This document shows, piece after piece, positions 49,501 to 62,115 of a DNA stretch of 64,000 nt; positions within the stretch are counted from its first letter, which is position 1; each line of letters begins with the position of its first letter. The notes beneath the pieces are model-generated. The model was not told the origin of the DNA, did no database searches, and saw only the letters and a list, made by a program, of their open reading frames with translations. The stretch covers positions 7,887,001 to 7,951,000 of the forward strand of contig NC_046681.1 in the NCBI RefSeq assembly GCF_009870125.1, written 5' to 3'. Made by a program: the position numbers and the translations under genes. The stretch comes from Drosophila pseudoobscura. Its lineage: Eukaryota; Arthropoda; Insecta; Diptera; Drosophilidae.

Positions 49501-52500
49501 CACCTACCTGGCCACATAGGGGTGCTCGCAGGACATTGTCGAACGCCCCGAGGTGGTGGTGGCAAAGGAGTACATCGAGTCTAGATCATCATCCAGATAG
49601 GTGCTGGGCGAGTCCGGTGTCACTGGTGGCGTCTTTGGGGACACCTTGCTCTCATGCAGCGTGGACAATTTCGATGAAGGTGCAGTGCCAGTGCCGCCCG
49701 TTGCCTTGATGCAATTCCCCTGGCGAATGCAGCTGTGTGCCGCCGCCGCTCCAGCTGGTGATGGTGTGTTCAGTGGCGTCGTCTTGGGGTTGGTCCTACT
49801 GCTGCTGTCACTGCCGCCGTTCAACTTGAGAGACTGCAAGATGGATGAATAGATTGAGATGTAGAGACCGATCTGGACTAGATTGGCAGAGATCTTTCGC
49901 ACAGATTACTCGTCGCACTGCTCGTTGTGGTGGCTGCCTTCTCAATCGCTTAATCTTTTTCTTACACTATTTCTTTCACCTTTTCTTCAGATTTTTTCTT
50001 TAGGTATTTTCTATTTATGTTGCGCGGCTGCTGCTTAGTCGTGCATGGATTTCATACATTTTTGCAATAAAGCGCAGAAAAGCATGGAAACCAATTCGAA
50101 TTTTTAACGCCTCTAAAACCAATTTGTTGCCAGACATTTAACAAAACATTTTCTGCTCGTATTCGCTTTGCTTACTTTCATTGCGGAGCTCTGATTTTCA
50201 GCTCCCTCTCAAGTTCTCCATTTGGTCAGCGGCATTTTTGTGGTCAATTAACCGCTCATTAGTCCGGCTCCAAGGGGGTATTTAGCGTTTGGATTTAGCT
50301 AGTTGGCCCCTGGGCCCTACCTGACTGACTACCATGCTAACTTCAGTCGCGGTTGCCCGAGTAACCCACTAGGTCTGACGAATTATGCAAAAATGCATAC
50401 ATTTCTCTTGCATTCCTGAGCTTGTTAAATTCTAAACACTTTGGCAACAAGAGAAGAAGAAAGAAAGTCTGCGTTTTTTAAGTTTGTGATTAGTTTGATC
50501 AAGGTATCCTCTTATAATCTTTGTATCTTTGTACGAATACCAACAATAATTATAATTACAATACAGCTGAACATTTGAGTGAAGACTCGACGTGTGGACA
50601 TTTTATATATGTGTAATTAAACAGTTTAAACCAACATCAATCTACCTGCGATGAGAGCCTGCAGTTCATTGACCCTTCACTGCAATGTTTCTTTGGTTGT
50701 CCCCGATGTAAAGTGATTCAAGAACCACTGACCTATTTGCAATGGCCAAACCAACTCATCAATTGGTTGACTGAAATCGAGCCGGTGACAGCGATTTTGA
50801 ATGCAAAACGAAATGGGGAAAAGAATCTGACAAATCAGTTTAACTTTCCTCCTCTGTTTCTAGTTGCAGATTGGAAGGGGGGCTAAACACATAAGCATAC
50901 TTAGGTACATATATACCATGCTCGTACAGCGTATATTACCTAACCATTAATGAGTTTTTTGCTCCATTTAGTGGCTCTAGTTCTGGGAAACATTTCTGAA
51001 ACTTTAAGCAAAGAAACTTTTTACGCACGGCTACACAATAGTTTAAGCAAGACTAGAAGGGAAAGAAAGAGAGGGCTGTCTGTGCAATGGGCTAACAAAC
51101 GGGTGTTGTTTGTGGCCATGTCATAACAAGCCTCGAGCCAGAAGCGGTTACCTTACGCACTCGAGCCGGCTCTGGAAGTCTTTCTACCTAATATAAATTT
51201 AAGAATCTTCCACAGTCACGTCCAAGCATCTAGCTAGGCTTATATGGTACACAGGTGCCATCAATTAAGCTGCTGACTATGAAAAATCAATGACTTTGAT
51301 TGAAACTAAGAGGGTGATGGGAATGGAGAGATTTGACAATGCAGGTGAGTGCCAGGCCTGTGCCATGTAATGGCCATTCTAGCCCACTTGGCTGTCAGCC
51401 AAGTCGGTTACTGGTCACGTGCTGACAATCACTTTTCGGTTACACTGAGAGAAAAAAACTAAACCAACCACCCAGTTTTTTTAGAATTTTTGGGAGCTAG
51501 AGTCCTCTACAACCCGCTTCGATTCGATCGCTGTTCAGATCAGTATTGTAAAAAGTTTATTTTTTAAATTTTTGTATCAACTTTTAAATAAATTCTTTTC
51601 TGTGCCTCAAAAGTGGATACAAGAATCTGACACTTTTTTGGCAATGTTTTCGGTGCAATACAAAAGGATCCAAAAGTTTGGCATACTTTTCAGGGTCAGC
51701 AAGGAGGGAGGAACGTTATGAAGTGTTCTATTTTCTTTTGCGCTCCGTTCTGAAAAATGTATACCTCCCACACATACCTTCCCCGAAAATCGTCCCTGAA
51801 TGCTGTGGCGGAAGTTTCACTATACAAATATGTACATGTGTATTTTGAGAACAGCACCAGTATTCTCTTCAGGTAGATATTTAAATTAATTGTCCACATT
51901 GTACCATTCTATCTCTATGGATAGGTAATTGGTTTTCTACCCGTTTTCCCATATTTCCGTCCTTTCATTTAATAACACACATTACACCAGAACAGTTCTG
52001 GTGCACACACATAATTAGAGGTCAAATCAATAGAAATTATTAATGCAAAACGCCAAAGGGCCAACGAACTGCCACTCTAATTGTGGCTAAAACTACACAG
52101 AGAGCCTTCATGCAGGTAATTACCATTTATAAGCCATGGCCGCGACGCTTAATTATTGGTGTTGTCTTCAATTAAAGGGGTTTCCACTGTACTTTGGGGT
52201 TCTTCGATTTTGAGCAGAGAAGCAATAACCTGAAGGCCTCACTTGCACGCGTTGTAAATGTTTAAACTTTATACAGTAACAGGGCTGAGGGGCCGAGAGG
52301 GGGAGAGAGAAAGAGCTCTGCCAACCGCGAATCTTGTGCACGCGTCCGGCCGAAAAAATCAACTGAAACGCAAATCACTTGGGCACATGGCAAAAGGGGA
52401 ACGAAACACGAAAAGCAACAAAAAACGCAGACGAAGAAGACACCAAAAAGAGGCAGAAAAGCAAACAGCAGCAACAACAACCCTGGGAGCAGCAGTACCA

Positions 52501-54089
52501 GCCGCTTAAGAGTGCAAGAGGGAGAGAGAGAGAGTGGGGCTGCGCACTTGCATTTCCCTGGCTCAACCCCCGCCGCATAAGCAGCACAAGCACAAACAAA
52601 CCCCAGAGTATCAGCTGTTTCCTCGGTACACTCTGGCAACGGAACAGGCGGAAGTGGAAACGAAACATAGGCCCGCCTCCACCCAATAGGTGAGTGGTGG
52701 TGTGGTGAGATGAGTCCACTGTTTGTTTGCTTTTTTGTTCTCCCCCAAGCATTATGCAAAGCCAGCTTGAGGGGGGTCTGCGTTTGGTTCGTTCGTTCGC
52801 TTGCGCTACGGATTACAGGAGAAGGAAGGAGGGCGGAAGTGTTGGCCAAGCACTGGTTCGCCAACTGTAAGCTGCACGTCATTGCCAAAGTGCAGCTGCA
52901 GCATTAGAACTGAAAGTTAACCATTGTTTATTATCTCAAGGGCACTTCTGTACAACTGAGATCAAGGAATCATTTTAAGAAAGTAGATAGTTATCTAAAA
53001 CTTGAATTGGCATACAAAGGGAGACAGTCCACTTCAATGGCCCTCGAAAGTCTAAGCAAAGTCTTACACGGAAATCAATTCTTATTACATTCGGAAAATA
53101 ATAAACTGAAAGCCATTAAAATAACTGTAAGCGGTACTTTGACCACTAGAAGTCCAACATCCTTGAATAGTAGGAGTAGTAGAAGTCAAACATCCTTGAA
53201 TAATAGGACTATGTATAATTAAACTGTCAGAACAGCTACCTTGCAAGGTAGTGTGCTTCTTCTTTGACATCTATGCGAATGACCTTTCTATCGCTCTGTG
53301 TAAATGGTCAGCCCGCATTGCTCAATAGACTTCACGCAGTACTCATAAAACTGTAAGTCAAACACAGAAGTGCTCGGAGCCCAGGACGATCCCTCAGTCG
53401 AAAGGTAAACTAATCATAAAATTGTAAAACGGTTGAATGCATACGTAAGCCTATTGCGTCTTACTTCAATTACCACAAAGGCTCTTCCCCAAAGTAGCTT
53501 CGCAATATCTATTGTACTTTCAACTACGAGTGCGTGATACACCGTCCTCACCGGGGAGGTTCTCAGTGCGGTTCATAGGTCAGCAGCGGAAAGCGAAAAT
53601 CAATATAAAACCGAACCACCCACAACTTACCATATTACGCGACCTGCTGCTGCTGGTCATGTTGTTGGCCATTTCCAAGCCGTCCGGGACGTCAGTGGAC
53701 GCCTCCTGGGCTAGGGACATACTCTGGGTTGCGCTGCATAATGCATGGACTGCATCCGCTTCCTGCTTGGACGACGTTTTGTGGCCTAAATTGCTCCAGC
53801 TGCGATTACGCCTCAAGTGGATAGGACCGGAGCGCGAGCCGAACGTGGTTGATGGACTGGCTCCGAGCTTGGCGCGCGTACTGAATCCACCTCCGCCGGC
53901 AGGCCGCATGGCATCCACGCCAAGCTGCTCTTTGGTTCCGCGCAGGCGCAGTGAGGCGGAACGATGGAATGAAACAGCAGGATGGGGGATTCGTGTGGGG
54001 GTTGTAGATGTCGAGTGGGAGTCTTCCTCCTCTGGCTCCCGCTGCTCGGATGCTGGCGATGACGTCTCCATGGACAGTAGTGACGTCAT
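46535..54089 (-). CDS. qtc: quick-to-court, GRIP-domain coiled-coil protein
   Basis: Five exons join in frame: 54089-53631, 49833-49508, 49450-48559, 48497-48399, 46735-46535, giving 658 residues. The first ATG lies three bases after a good acceptor (CACTTTCAG), so a noncoding leader exon is upstream. Residues 1-260 are Ser-rich and disordered; coiled coils run through the third and fourth exons ([44 protein letters not shown]). The C-terminal exon reads [16 protein letters not shown]...[19 protein letters not shown], a GRIP-type Golgi-targeting domain with Phe where Tyr is usual. In D. melanogaster the gene affects male courtship; a trans-Golgi tether role is inferred from the domain. The first intron is 3.8 kb. 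A TTTATT at 46103-46108 could be its poly(A) signal. Confidence 0.87.
47635..47685 (-). other. Candidate alternative first coding exon of qtc
   Basis: ATG at 47685 opens 17 codons ([17 protein letters not shown]) that end exactly at a GTAAGG donor in phase 0. Joined to 46735 this gives an 82-residue protein that is little more than the GRIP domain. Read as an internal exon from the acceptor at 47,725 it would be 88 bases and break frame, so an alternative start is the better reading. Confidence 0.5.
49834..53630 (-). other. Large qtc intron
   Basis: 3.8 kb without supportable coding sequence. GA-rich tracts at 52,290-52,312 and 52,519-52,540 next to CA/CAG-rich, 5'-UTR-like DNA (52,380-52,510) could mark an internal promoter. 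Confidence 0.4.
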
Positions 54090-57000
54090 AATCTGAAAGT
54101 GAAATGCAAAAATTAACCGAATGCAAATCGAGCTTGAGTTAATTCCCCCTGATTTGTTGCACTTTCGAAAATTGAGCAATTTTATAATTGAATGCTTCAC
54201 ATAAACGACTTCATTATCTTAAATGCTCGTCCGCTAATTAAAACTTTCTTTAGCCAACAAATAATAATTATTTGCTCTTTCTGTGCACCTTTCGTACCTA
54301 TCCATCCAGCAATTGCACTGATTTGCTGGGCAGATCTAAAATGAAAAGTGAAATTAAAGCAGTTTCCCAGACATGCAACTCTCAGTTTTTGTTTCGGTTT
54401 CTGTTCCCTTTCAGAGGGTATTCAAGTTTAGCTTTGATGTTTGCAATGCACATAAGGCCTTTTTCCGATACGATTTGTGTACTATATACATATGTATGTA
54501 CTCTTATCGTATGTACGTATGTGAGAAACCTACCAAACACTTCTGTTCTATGCATTTGATCCACCATATCATCCATGTTCCTTTATCAACAGGCACCCCA
54601 AACGGGGACATTAAAAAACCCAATTTAGAAATTTCAATAATTATGTCATGCTTTTATTTAAAGGTATATGAAGTTCGGCGTTCCCATCTAAGCAATAATG
54701 CATTATTTTTCTGGAAATAATTACGAAATTCGTTTTGAAGATCTTTTTCACATTTGTGGTTGTGGTTGTGCACCTGGCTGGGTCTGACTTGCCCCGGTTC
54801 TAGTTACACCATGCAACCAGAGCTTTCGAGTTAGCCGAAAACTGAAACAGAGCGACCACATATTTACTGCTCGTTAAACTTATGGGTCCCGATGATGATC
54901 TAACTATAGGACCGCCAGGTCATCCTTAAATATAGTAATTTTAGGACTATAAAACGCCTTGCCGGACCGGTAGGCAATCTGAGAATACTTCAAGCTTTTT
55001 CCAGTTCGGCAATAAAAAATAAAAATAAATTTAATTAATGTCCCTTATTCCCACCTTTAAATTGAGGTCTTTACAATGATCCCAAAAGATCAAAGTTGTA
55101 AGTTACATTAAAGTGTTCCACAAAACCACCAAACAAATGTTTTACCTAGTTGACCCTTATTATTGCCTCTTCTCTGTCCCGGTCTTTCTCTTTCTCTGGC
55201 AATTAGAGCCACTATCATTGTAAAGTATTTCCGCTCATTGCTTTTAAAAATAGCTTCAGCGGCAACAAGACAAGTGTGGAGGCAGCCCAAAGCAAACTTT
55301 TCTGTTTTGGAGGCTTTGGTAGTCTGGGGCCATAAAAGGTCAATTTCACAGCTGAACAAACGTGTTTTTTCTCTTTTTCAGCTTCAATTTGTTTTAGTTT
55401 TTTTGTAGTGGCATGCCATTAATGAGATTGAATGCATTTAACAGCATTTCTTTCAACTGGATTAATTTTTATGATGACAAGGTCAATGATAGCGTTTCAG
55501 TTGTGAGACATGAACTTATTTATTGAATGATAAACGGTACGAGTTTATTTCTTTTGATCACTGTGAATGGCAATACCCTCAAGTCAGCGCCAAGTCAGCA
55601 AATGTCACGTTTCCACTCGAAAAACTGGCGACATTCGTTAGCTCTACTTTCCAAATCAAGTCTGTATAGCTCGAGTTAACCTGAACTGATTAATATGTAT
55701 ATCTGTACCTGATCTGCATCTGATCTTCAACGTAAAACTTAATATTTAAAGCTAGTATTTTCTGAGTAGCTTTGCATTGTTCATGTATTGTCCCGAGCAT
55801 ATACATAGATACACAGTTTGTTCTAGGGAAGCTCGACTGTAATCATATGTCACGTTTCACACCCGAAATACTGCCCCTAAAAAGCTCCCGACTACCCGTA
55901 GTTTTCTGCCGTTCACTTATCAACAAAAACAATTTGCGGCCGTGTTTCGATTCTGATAAGGAACCACCAACGAAATCAACACGAATACGAAATAACAACC
56001 CAGCTGAAATTTGCCACCTTTCAGAGGGCAGAACTTGTACGTTAATATACCTTATTTCGATTCGCTTGAAACTTAAATATTTACACGCAATTTACATACA
56101 AATAGTTACATAAACTCTTAACAACTTTTCAAATACAACACAGAACTGTCGTCTAAATAAACCCAAATCGAAATAGTTAAATGTAAAGCCATCCGCGTGC
56201 TGACGGTGAGCGACAAAATGCAACTGAAAAGCCGCCACGGAGCAGATCAGCTCAGAGGCAAATGGAAAATGTTGTCGGCAGATGGAAAAGCTATTGTTAC
56301 CAAAGCGAGACGGAAAATGGAGTAGCAAATGTTGCAATTATAAAGCAAACCTAGAGCGGGATGAGGCTGTGCCTGGGCCAGTGCCTGATCTGCGGCCACC
56401 TTTGACTTTGCCGCCCGGTGATGGCATTTTAAATGATTTTTCGGGCGTCTGGGAATCTCCAGTCGAGCTCTATGAATGGGGCTCGGCCCTGGGTGAAAGG
56501 CAACGGAAAATCTAAATGTTTTGTGCAATTAATTGGCACAATAAAGACGGCAAAATGCATTGTACTAACTTTAAATCGTTGTCTTGCCGGCGACCTCATT
56601 ACCCGGGTATTTCTCATGGCATTTGACGGGCAGCCACGATGGTGCATAAATTTTGATGTGTTTGGTCTTGCGTTGCGGAAAGTTTGCTCGCAACGAATCA
56701 CTCAAGTGGCAACGCCTGCATGCACTCAACGGTCGTATTGCAATTATTTAACGTTATTCTTTTTAATAACAGCCTAGTACTTAGAAAAAATAAATTTAGC
56801 ACCGTCTAAAATGTCACATATTTGCTAGCGGCAGAGTAAGACCAGATGTACATGCACTACGGGTACACTGTTTAGTGTTCATATAAAAATAAAGTCAGTA
56901 AAAACCTAAAATTTGTATGAAAGGCAAGAATGTAAGTTACCAGTGGAGGCCGGCTGGCGATGGAGGAGGTCAGTAATATCCTATGAGATGCTTCTAGTGT

Positions 57001-57278
57001 AAACCTAATCACTTTTGAAAAATTTATATTTGGCGTACACCACCCGTTTCCAGTCGATAGTATCGATAGCCGAACTTGAATCGGGTAAGGCTCTCTTTGA
57101 ACCGGTAGGCAACAATGGGTTTCATTCCATGTACTTAAATTACTGTACTTGGATCGACATATGATCCAACGGGAAATGTACGTGATGTTATGTTCAGTAG
57201 ATGGAGCAGATTCAGAATGTTATTCGGCAAAATTGGAGCTTCGATGGTATACCATTCAGGGTGAGCTCCTTTGAATTC
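54090..57278. other. Intergenic region and qtc leader
   Basis: Contains the unresolved qtc 5' UTR and promoter on the minus strand and the distal promoter of Rpn11 on the plus strand. I see no convincing ORF. A DRE lies at 57,061. Confidence 0.4.
57061..57068. promoter_or_regulatory. DRE (TATCGATA)
   Basis: An exact palindromic DREF/BEAF-32-type site about 290 bases upstream of the Rpn11 start region, preceded by a partial TCGATAG. Common at Drosophila housekeeping promoters. Confidence 0.65.
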
Positions 57279-57357
57279 GTCAGTATATTTTTGAAATGAG
57301 ACGGTATATTCTGAGTGCCGGACGGTATATTTTAACGATAAATTCGCGGTCACACTG
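57279..57357 (+). promoter_or_regulatory. Rpn11 core promoter: motif 6 sites and motif 1
   Basis: An exact motif 6 (GTCAGTATATTT, 57279-57290), two near matches (GACGGTATATTC, GACGGTATATTTT), then an exact motif 1 (CGGTCACACTG, 57347-57357). The Rpn11 leader should begin close to the motif 1. Confidence 0.8.
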
Positions 57358-57561
57358 AGCTCTAGATTACTTGCATTTTTACAGAACGAGTTGCTTTGAT
57401 TTTTGTTGTTGTGGGAAAGCAAATTTCACGTAGAAATAAAATAAATAACTTAAAGTAACCCTTAAAGTATACGCTATCCTCAAACCTCAAAGGTAAGCGA
57501 CGTGAATCATCATAAATGTGCTGTTATTACACTCACTTTTTGTCGAATCGACAGCCGTATT

Positions 57562-58558
57562 ATGGATCGTTTGCTTCGTCTCGGTGGCGCTATGCCACAA
57601 GCCGCCCCACCAACAGATGCTCCCGTGGTGGACACCGCCGAACAGGTCTACATCTCTTCGCTGGCGCTGTTGAAAATGCTGAAGCACGGGCGTGCCGGTG
57701 TCCCCATGGAAGTGATGGGTCTGATGCTGGGCGAGTTCGTGGATGACTACACTGTGCAGGTCATTGATGTGTTTGCCATGCCCCAGACTGGCACCGGAGT
57801 GTCCGTTGAGGCTGTGGATCCCGTTTTCCAGGCCAAGATGCTGGACATGCTGAAACAGACAGGTCGCCCGGAGATGGTTGTGGGCTGGTATCACTCGCAT
57901 CCTGGCTTCGGCTGCTGGTTGTCCGGCGTGGACATAAATACCCAGCAGTCCTTCGAGGCGCTCTCCGAGCGCGCCGTGGCCGTTGTCGTCGATCCCATAC
58001 AGTCCGTTAAGGGCAAAGTGGTCATTGATGCATTCCGCCTAATAAACCCGAATATGCTGGTGCTGGGCCAGGAGCCGCGCCAGACTACCTCCAACCTTGG
58101 ACATTTGCAGAAGCCTTCCGTGCAGGCACTGATACACGGACTCAACCGTCACTACTACTCAATTAGCATCAACTATCGCAAGAACGAGCTGGAGCAGAAG
58201 ATGCTCTTAAACTTGCATAAAAAGTCGTGGAAGGATGGTCTGACACTTTCAGACTACAACGATCATTGTTCCATAAACGAGGATACTGTCGCAGAGATGC
58301 TCGATCTGGCCAAGAACTACAACAAGGTTGCTTTTATTTTGAGACCAATGCATCATTCAGTTTGTATTGTATCAACTGTCTTTCTATCGCTTTCAGTCCC
58401 TTGAAGACGAGGAGAAAATGACTCCGGAACAGCTGGCAATCAAGAACGTTGGCAAGCAGGATCCCAAACGGCATTTGGAGGAGAAGGTGGACAAGGTCAT
58501 GCAGAACAATATTGTGCAGTGCCTAGGAGCCATGCTGGATACCATAGTCTTTAAATAA
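57562..58558 (+). CDS. Rpn11: 26S proteasome regulatory subunit Rpn11 (deubiquitinase)
   Basis: Two coding exons, 57562-58326 and 58397-58558, give 308 residues, the family's usual length. Rpn11 removes ubiquitin chains from substrates at the proteasome lid using zinc. The JAMM centre is intact: Glu50 in GVPMEVMG, and His111, His113 and Asp124 in [14 protein letters not shown]; the Cys118 next to the active site is also kept. The coding intron has a GTTGCT donor, less usual but a GT donor. A 5' UTR intron is likely (AAAG|GTAAGC at 57,493 to GACAG at 57,554), eight bases before the ATG. AATAAA at 58626-58631 ends the gene, convergent with His3.3A 275 bases on. Confidence 0.97.
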
Positions 58559-58833
58559 ATGTTCCATTTGTCTCTTCTTATCTTCTCCCCCACCCCAACC
58601 AACTAAGCTATCGTAATAACAAAGAAATAAACTGATTTTAAAGTGGAGCAGTTTTTCAAAAAAAAAAGAAGTACATTTCTTATTATTTCTCCTTCCGATC
58701 TTTACTTATAGATAAGTATTGACATATCTTAGACAAACTATGCGGCATCGGCGGCTGTCGGCTCCAGGACTGATTCTTCTACCTTCGTCGCCGCCGTCAC
58801 CGCTTTTATAATCAAAAATGGCGGATGACGCAT

Positions 58834-59322
<489 letters not shown>

Positions 59323-59421
59323 TTAAAGTATCGCAAGTGGAATTATTTTTATAATTCAAAAGACGTTTCTTTCCTGATCGAAAAAAACAACTGTACGAAA
59401 ATTGTGGATGAATGATACAAA

Positions 59422-59500
59422 GAGTGTGACCGCGGACCCATTGGAAAAATATACCATATATCACGAATTGCCAAATATACCGTCAAAATACTGACGAGTT
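59422..59500 (-). promoter_or_regulatory. His3.3A core promoter: motif 6-like sites and motif 1
   Basis: On the minus strand: CGTCAGTATTTT, GACGGTATATTT, ATGGTATATTTTT, then CGGTCACACTC (one mismatch to motif 1), about 105 bases before the ATG. Same order as the Rpn11 module. Confidence 0.75.
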
Positions 59501-59639
59501 ATTTGTATTCAAGTTCCATCTTATTCCATCATAGAAAATAAGCTATTATTGCTGCTTTCGTTGAGATTATTTCATATGAGAAACATTTTCATTATCTAAT
59601 GTTATTTGTTTAAACATAATAAATACTAAGACAGCATAG

Positions 59640-61017
59640 TGTTCCAGTCCCACCTGAACGATAGGTGGCCAGGGCTGAGGGCGACGCGCCATCTAGCGGA
59701 AGTCCAGGGAGGCTCGATGGTGTATGGGGACATCGGGGGGAGCTGGAGCCGTTACTGGTGATATAAGGAAGAGAATAGGATTAGTTATATGTATTAGTAA
59801 GGGAAAAAGGGATAAATAGGGTTGAAAATATTAGAAAACGTGGATTGGGTTATGAAAATCGTGGAGCGTGGACGGAGTCACGTCGAGATCCGAAATTTTG
59901 TGAATAAAACAAACAGTTTGAAGTGAGTACCGAAAAAGCGGGCAATAAAGTAGGTAGTAATGCAAAATTTTAAGAGGTCGAGTGAGCGGCCAGGGCGATT
60001 CTAGCCACACCGCACGACCGTTGCATCGCCGTCCAGTGCGTGCCACACGTTTGGGCTCTTTTACCAAGTGAAAACCTCGAAATCCTATTCACACACACAC
60101 ACACGCGCACACGTATACACGAACCTAGATAAATTTAGGGCTGACCGGCCACGGCCAGCGATCAGCGAGCCCACGTTATTGAACTTAAAGAAAAACAAAT
60201 AATCCGCACTCCAAACACCGTTCCACTGTAAATGTTATTTTGTTCCGTGTGTTGTCCTTTATTCTGTATTTAGTATAAGCTTAAAACGTTTAACGTAAAA
60301 TCTTGGCCAGTGAAAAAAAATATGTACATATGTAAAAACACCAACACCTTTCACAAACGTAAATCTGCGATCAGCTGGTCAACGCCAGAAGATTAACCCT
60401 TAGCGGGTGACGCGGGGGTCCCATCAGTCCACCGTATTTGGTCGAGTGAATTGTGGAAAATATTGTTTATTGTTTATGTCCCGGGGACCCTTAACAAGAG
60501 CTCTTGGTAGGTCAGGTCTCCGTAGGGGCCCGAGTTGAATTAACTCCCGTAAGACGGATCCAGTCTCCACTCATCTACACATAGTCCAGTACGAATGGGT
60601 GAGGGTATCCCTGTAGGTTAAACGAAATTTCAGCAGTTATTTCCGTGTTTGTCTTTGTGTCGAACGTTTTGGTGTTTCTTTTTGGTTAGGGATAATTTTG
60701 AGTATAGCTATTTATTAATAAGAAATATGAAGTTGTCAATTTATAATTATTAAAGCTTGGATATAGACTGAAGTATGATGCATTAAATTTAAAATAGAGG
60801 GAGGACGCGTGGCGTAAGCCATGGATTAGGCCAGCCGTTCCCGTTCCAGCAGAGGGTGGCCAAAATGAACGTTGTGTTTGGTCACAGGTAGGGCGGGCGC
60901 GCGAAGTGATAACACCCAAGCTTCACCCACTTGATAGCCGGCTGTTTATGATTTTCTTTGTTGTTGTTAGGTTGTTGTTAGTTTTGATGTCCCGAGAAGT
61001 AGTATGTCTCCTTTTTT
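59640..61017. other. Non-coding block, possible degraded transposon
   Basis: About 1.4 kb between His3.3A and the next gene, with composition unlike its neighbours (GC-rich islands such as 59,690-59,750 and 60,405-60,560 between AT-rich runs), a CA-repeat at 60,090-60,120 and no coding ORF. TTTGGCGGGCAAGGGGAACT at 61,027 after a T-rich run resembles the primer-binding region after an LTR, but I found no matching second LTR. Nature unresolved. Confidence 0.3.
59686..59699 (-). promoter_or_regulatory. CTCF-like site
   Basis: Reverse complement reads CCGCTAGATGGCGC, close to the CTCF core. Another GGTGGCC lies at 59,674. It sits just outside the His3.3A promoter, a sensible place for an insulator. 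Motif only. Confidence 0.35.
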
Positions 61018-61317
61018 TGTCTACATTTGGCGGGCAAGGGGAACTACCCAGCCCTGGGGTCGACAGCTAGCCGGCATTGCCCTCTGGGAAACAAGCTAAA
61101 TGTAACAAACATCAAATTTATATTCAGTGGTAGAATACCATTGATATTTCAGCAAGTAACGGCACAACCATCCAGTAGTAGCGATAACATAATACTCGGC
61201 TTAGCTTTGTCATCTCTACCACAAGTATAGCGGAACTTTAAATTTTTGGTACACAGAGATTAATTTATCTATAATTACGTCAAATAACTCTTATTTTTGT
61301 AACTTTCAGAGTTCAAA

Positions 61318-61602
61318 ATGTCTAACTATTTATTCGGCACTTGCCCGTATAATAAAAACCATCGCATTATGCTCTTCCGCATGCCAGGACACATTGTAAA
61401 ATGTATGAAAAATTACCGCGGTCCGCCATTGCACATATGCAAATACAATGCCACACACCGCGTGCTCGACATGGAAGAGCATCTGAAAGAATGTGAGGAC
61501 TACATGAAGTTTACTGAGACTAATTCATACATAGCTGATTCATACTGTATAGTCAATACGATTCACGGGACATCGGTTCTTACAGATGAAGATACTGTAT
61601 AG
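61318..61602 (+). CDS. Gtsf1-like CHHC zinc-finger protein (CG14036-like)
   Basis: 94 residues in one coding exon; the ATG lies eight bases after an acceptor (TAACTTTCAG), so a noncoding leader exon is likely upstream. Two CHHC fingers of the U11-48K/Gtsf1 type are clear: CPYNKNHRIMLFRMPGHIVKC (residues 9-29) and CKYNATHRVLDMEEHLKEC (about 41-59). The Gtsf1 family includes Asterix, which acts with Piwi in piRNA-guided silencing; D. melanogaster has several small paralogues, and by neighbourhood this fits CG14036. The C-terminal tail (TETNSYIADSYCIVNTIHGT) is short and acidic. Whether this paralogue works in the piRNA pathway is inference. AATAAA at 61824-61829. Confidence 0.85.
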   Translation: MSNYLFGTCPYNKNHRIMLFRMPGHIVKCMKNYRGPPLHICKYNATHRVLDMEEHLKECEDYMKFTETNSYIADSYCIVNTIHGTSVLTDEDTV

Positions 61603-61823
61603 ACAAAATGTCTTATTGTTGTAACTTTAATCTTTCTATGATTTGCCTTTTGTGCACTATTTAAGCTATATGGAGAGCATTATGTGAACGAATATTGTTA
61701 TTATTTCATTATTTAAGAAACAAACGTACAATCCATGTACAAATTATCGATGAACAGCTAATGTGGACCAATAATAGAATATTCTTTTTCATCAAAAATA
61801 TTTCTAATGTCATAATAATTAAA

Positions 61824-61907
61824 AATAAAAGGAACATACTGTGTATGAAGAACCACCATATTCGATAAGAGAGAATCACATTACGATTTAAAAAATATAT
61901 GTTTATT
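61824..61907. terminator. Convergent poly(A) signals, Gtsf1-like gene and senju
   Basis: AATAAA at 61824-61829 serves the + strand gene, and TTTATT at 61902-61907 (AATAAA on the minus strand) lies about 210 bases beyond the senju stop. The two 3' ends therefore lie within about 100 bases of each other. Confidence 0.55.
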
Positions 61908-62115
61908 ATGAACCTAACTCAATAAAGCAAATGCTTTGGTATTTACAAGACATTTGTCTGTCCGTCGATGATTGAATCTGCGTCGATTGCACGAAGCCTA
62001 GAGTCAAATGCATGCTCGCGTCTTTTCAAAAGAGTTATAGGCACTTTTCCACAAGAAGTATAGTTAGATGACGATATTTACAATTTGAGTCTATGTCTAG
62101 GACTAGCAATTAGCA

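Noticed and set aside
52262-52888. 208-codon minus-strand ORF
   Set aside because: Composition comes from CAG/GA-rich leader-like DNA on the other strand; poly-Leu/Phe/Cys stretches, no motif.
53512-54096. 194-codon plus-strand ORF
   Set aside because: Shadow of the first qtc coding exon on the minus strand.
61027-61230. 67-codon plus-strand ORF before the Gtsf1-like gene
   Set aside because: More likely a leader exon or repeat-derived; joining it to the zinc-finger ORF would need an unproven donor, and the zinc-finger protein is complete without it.
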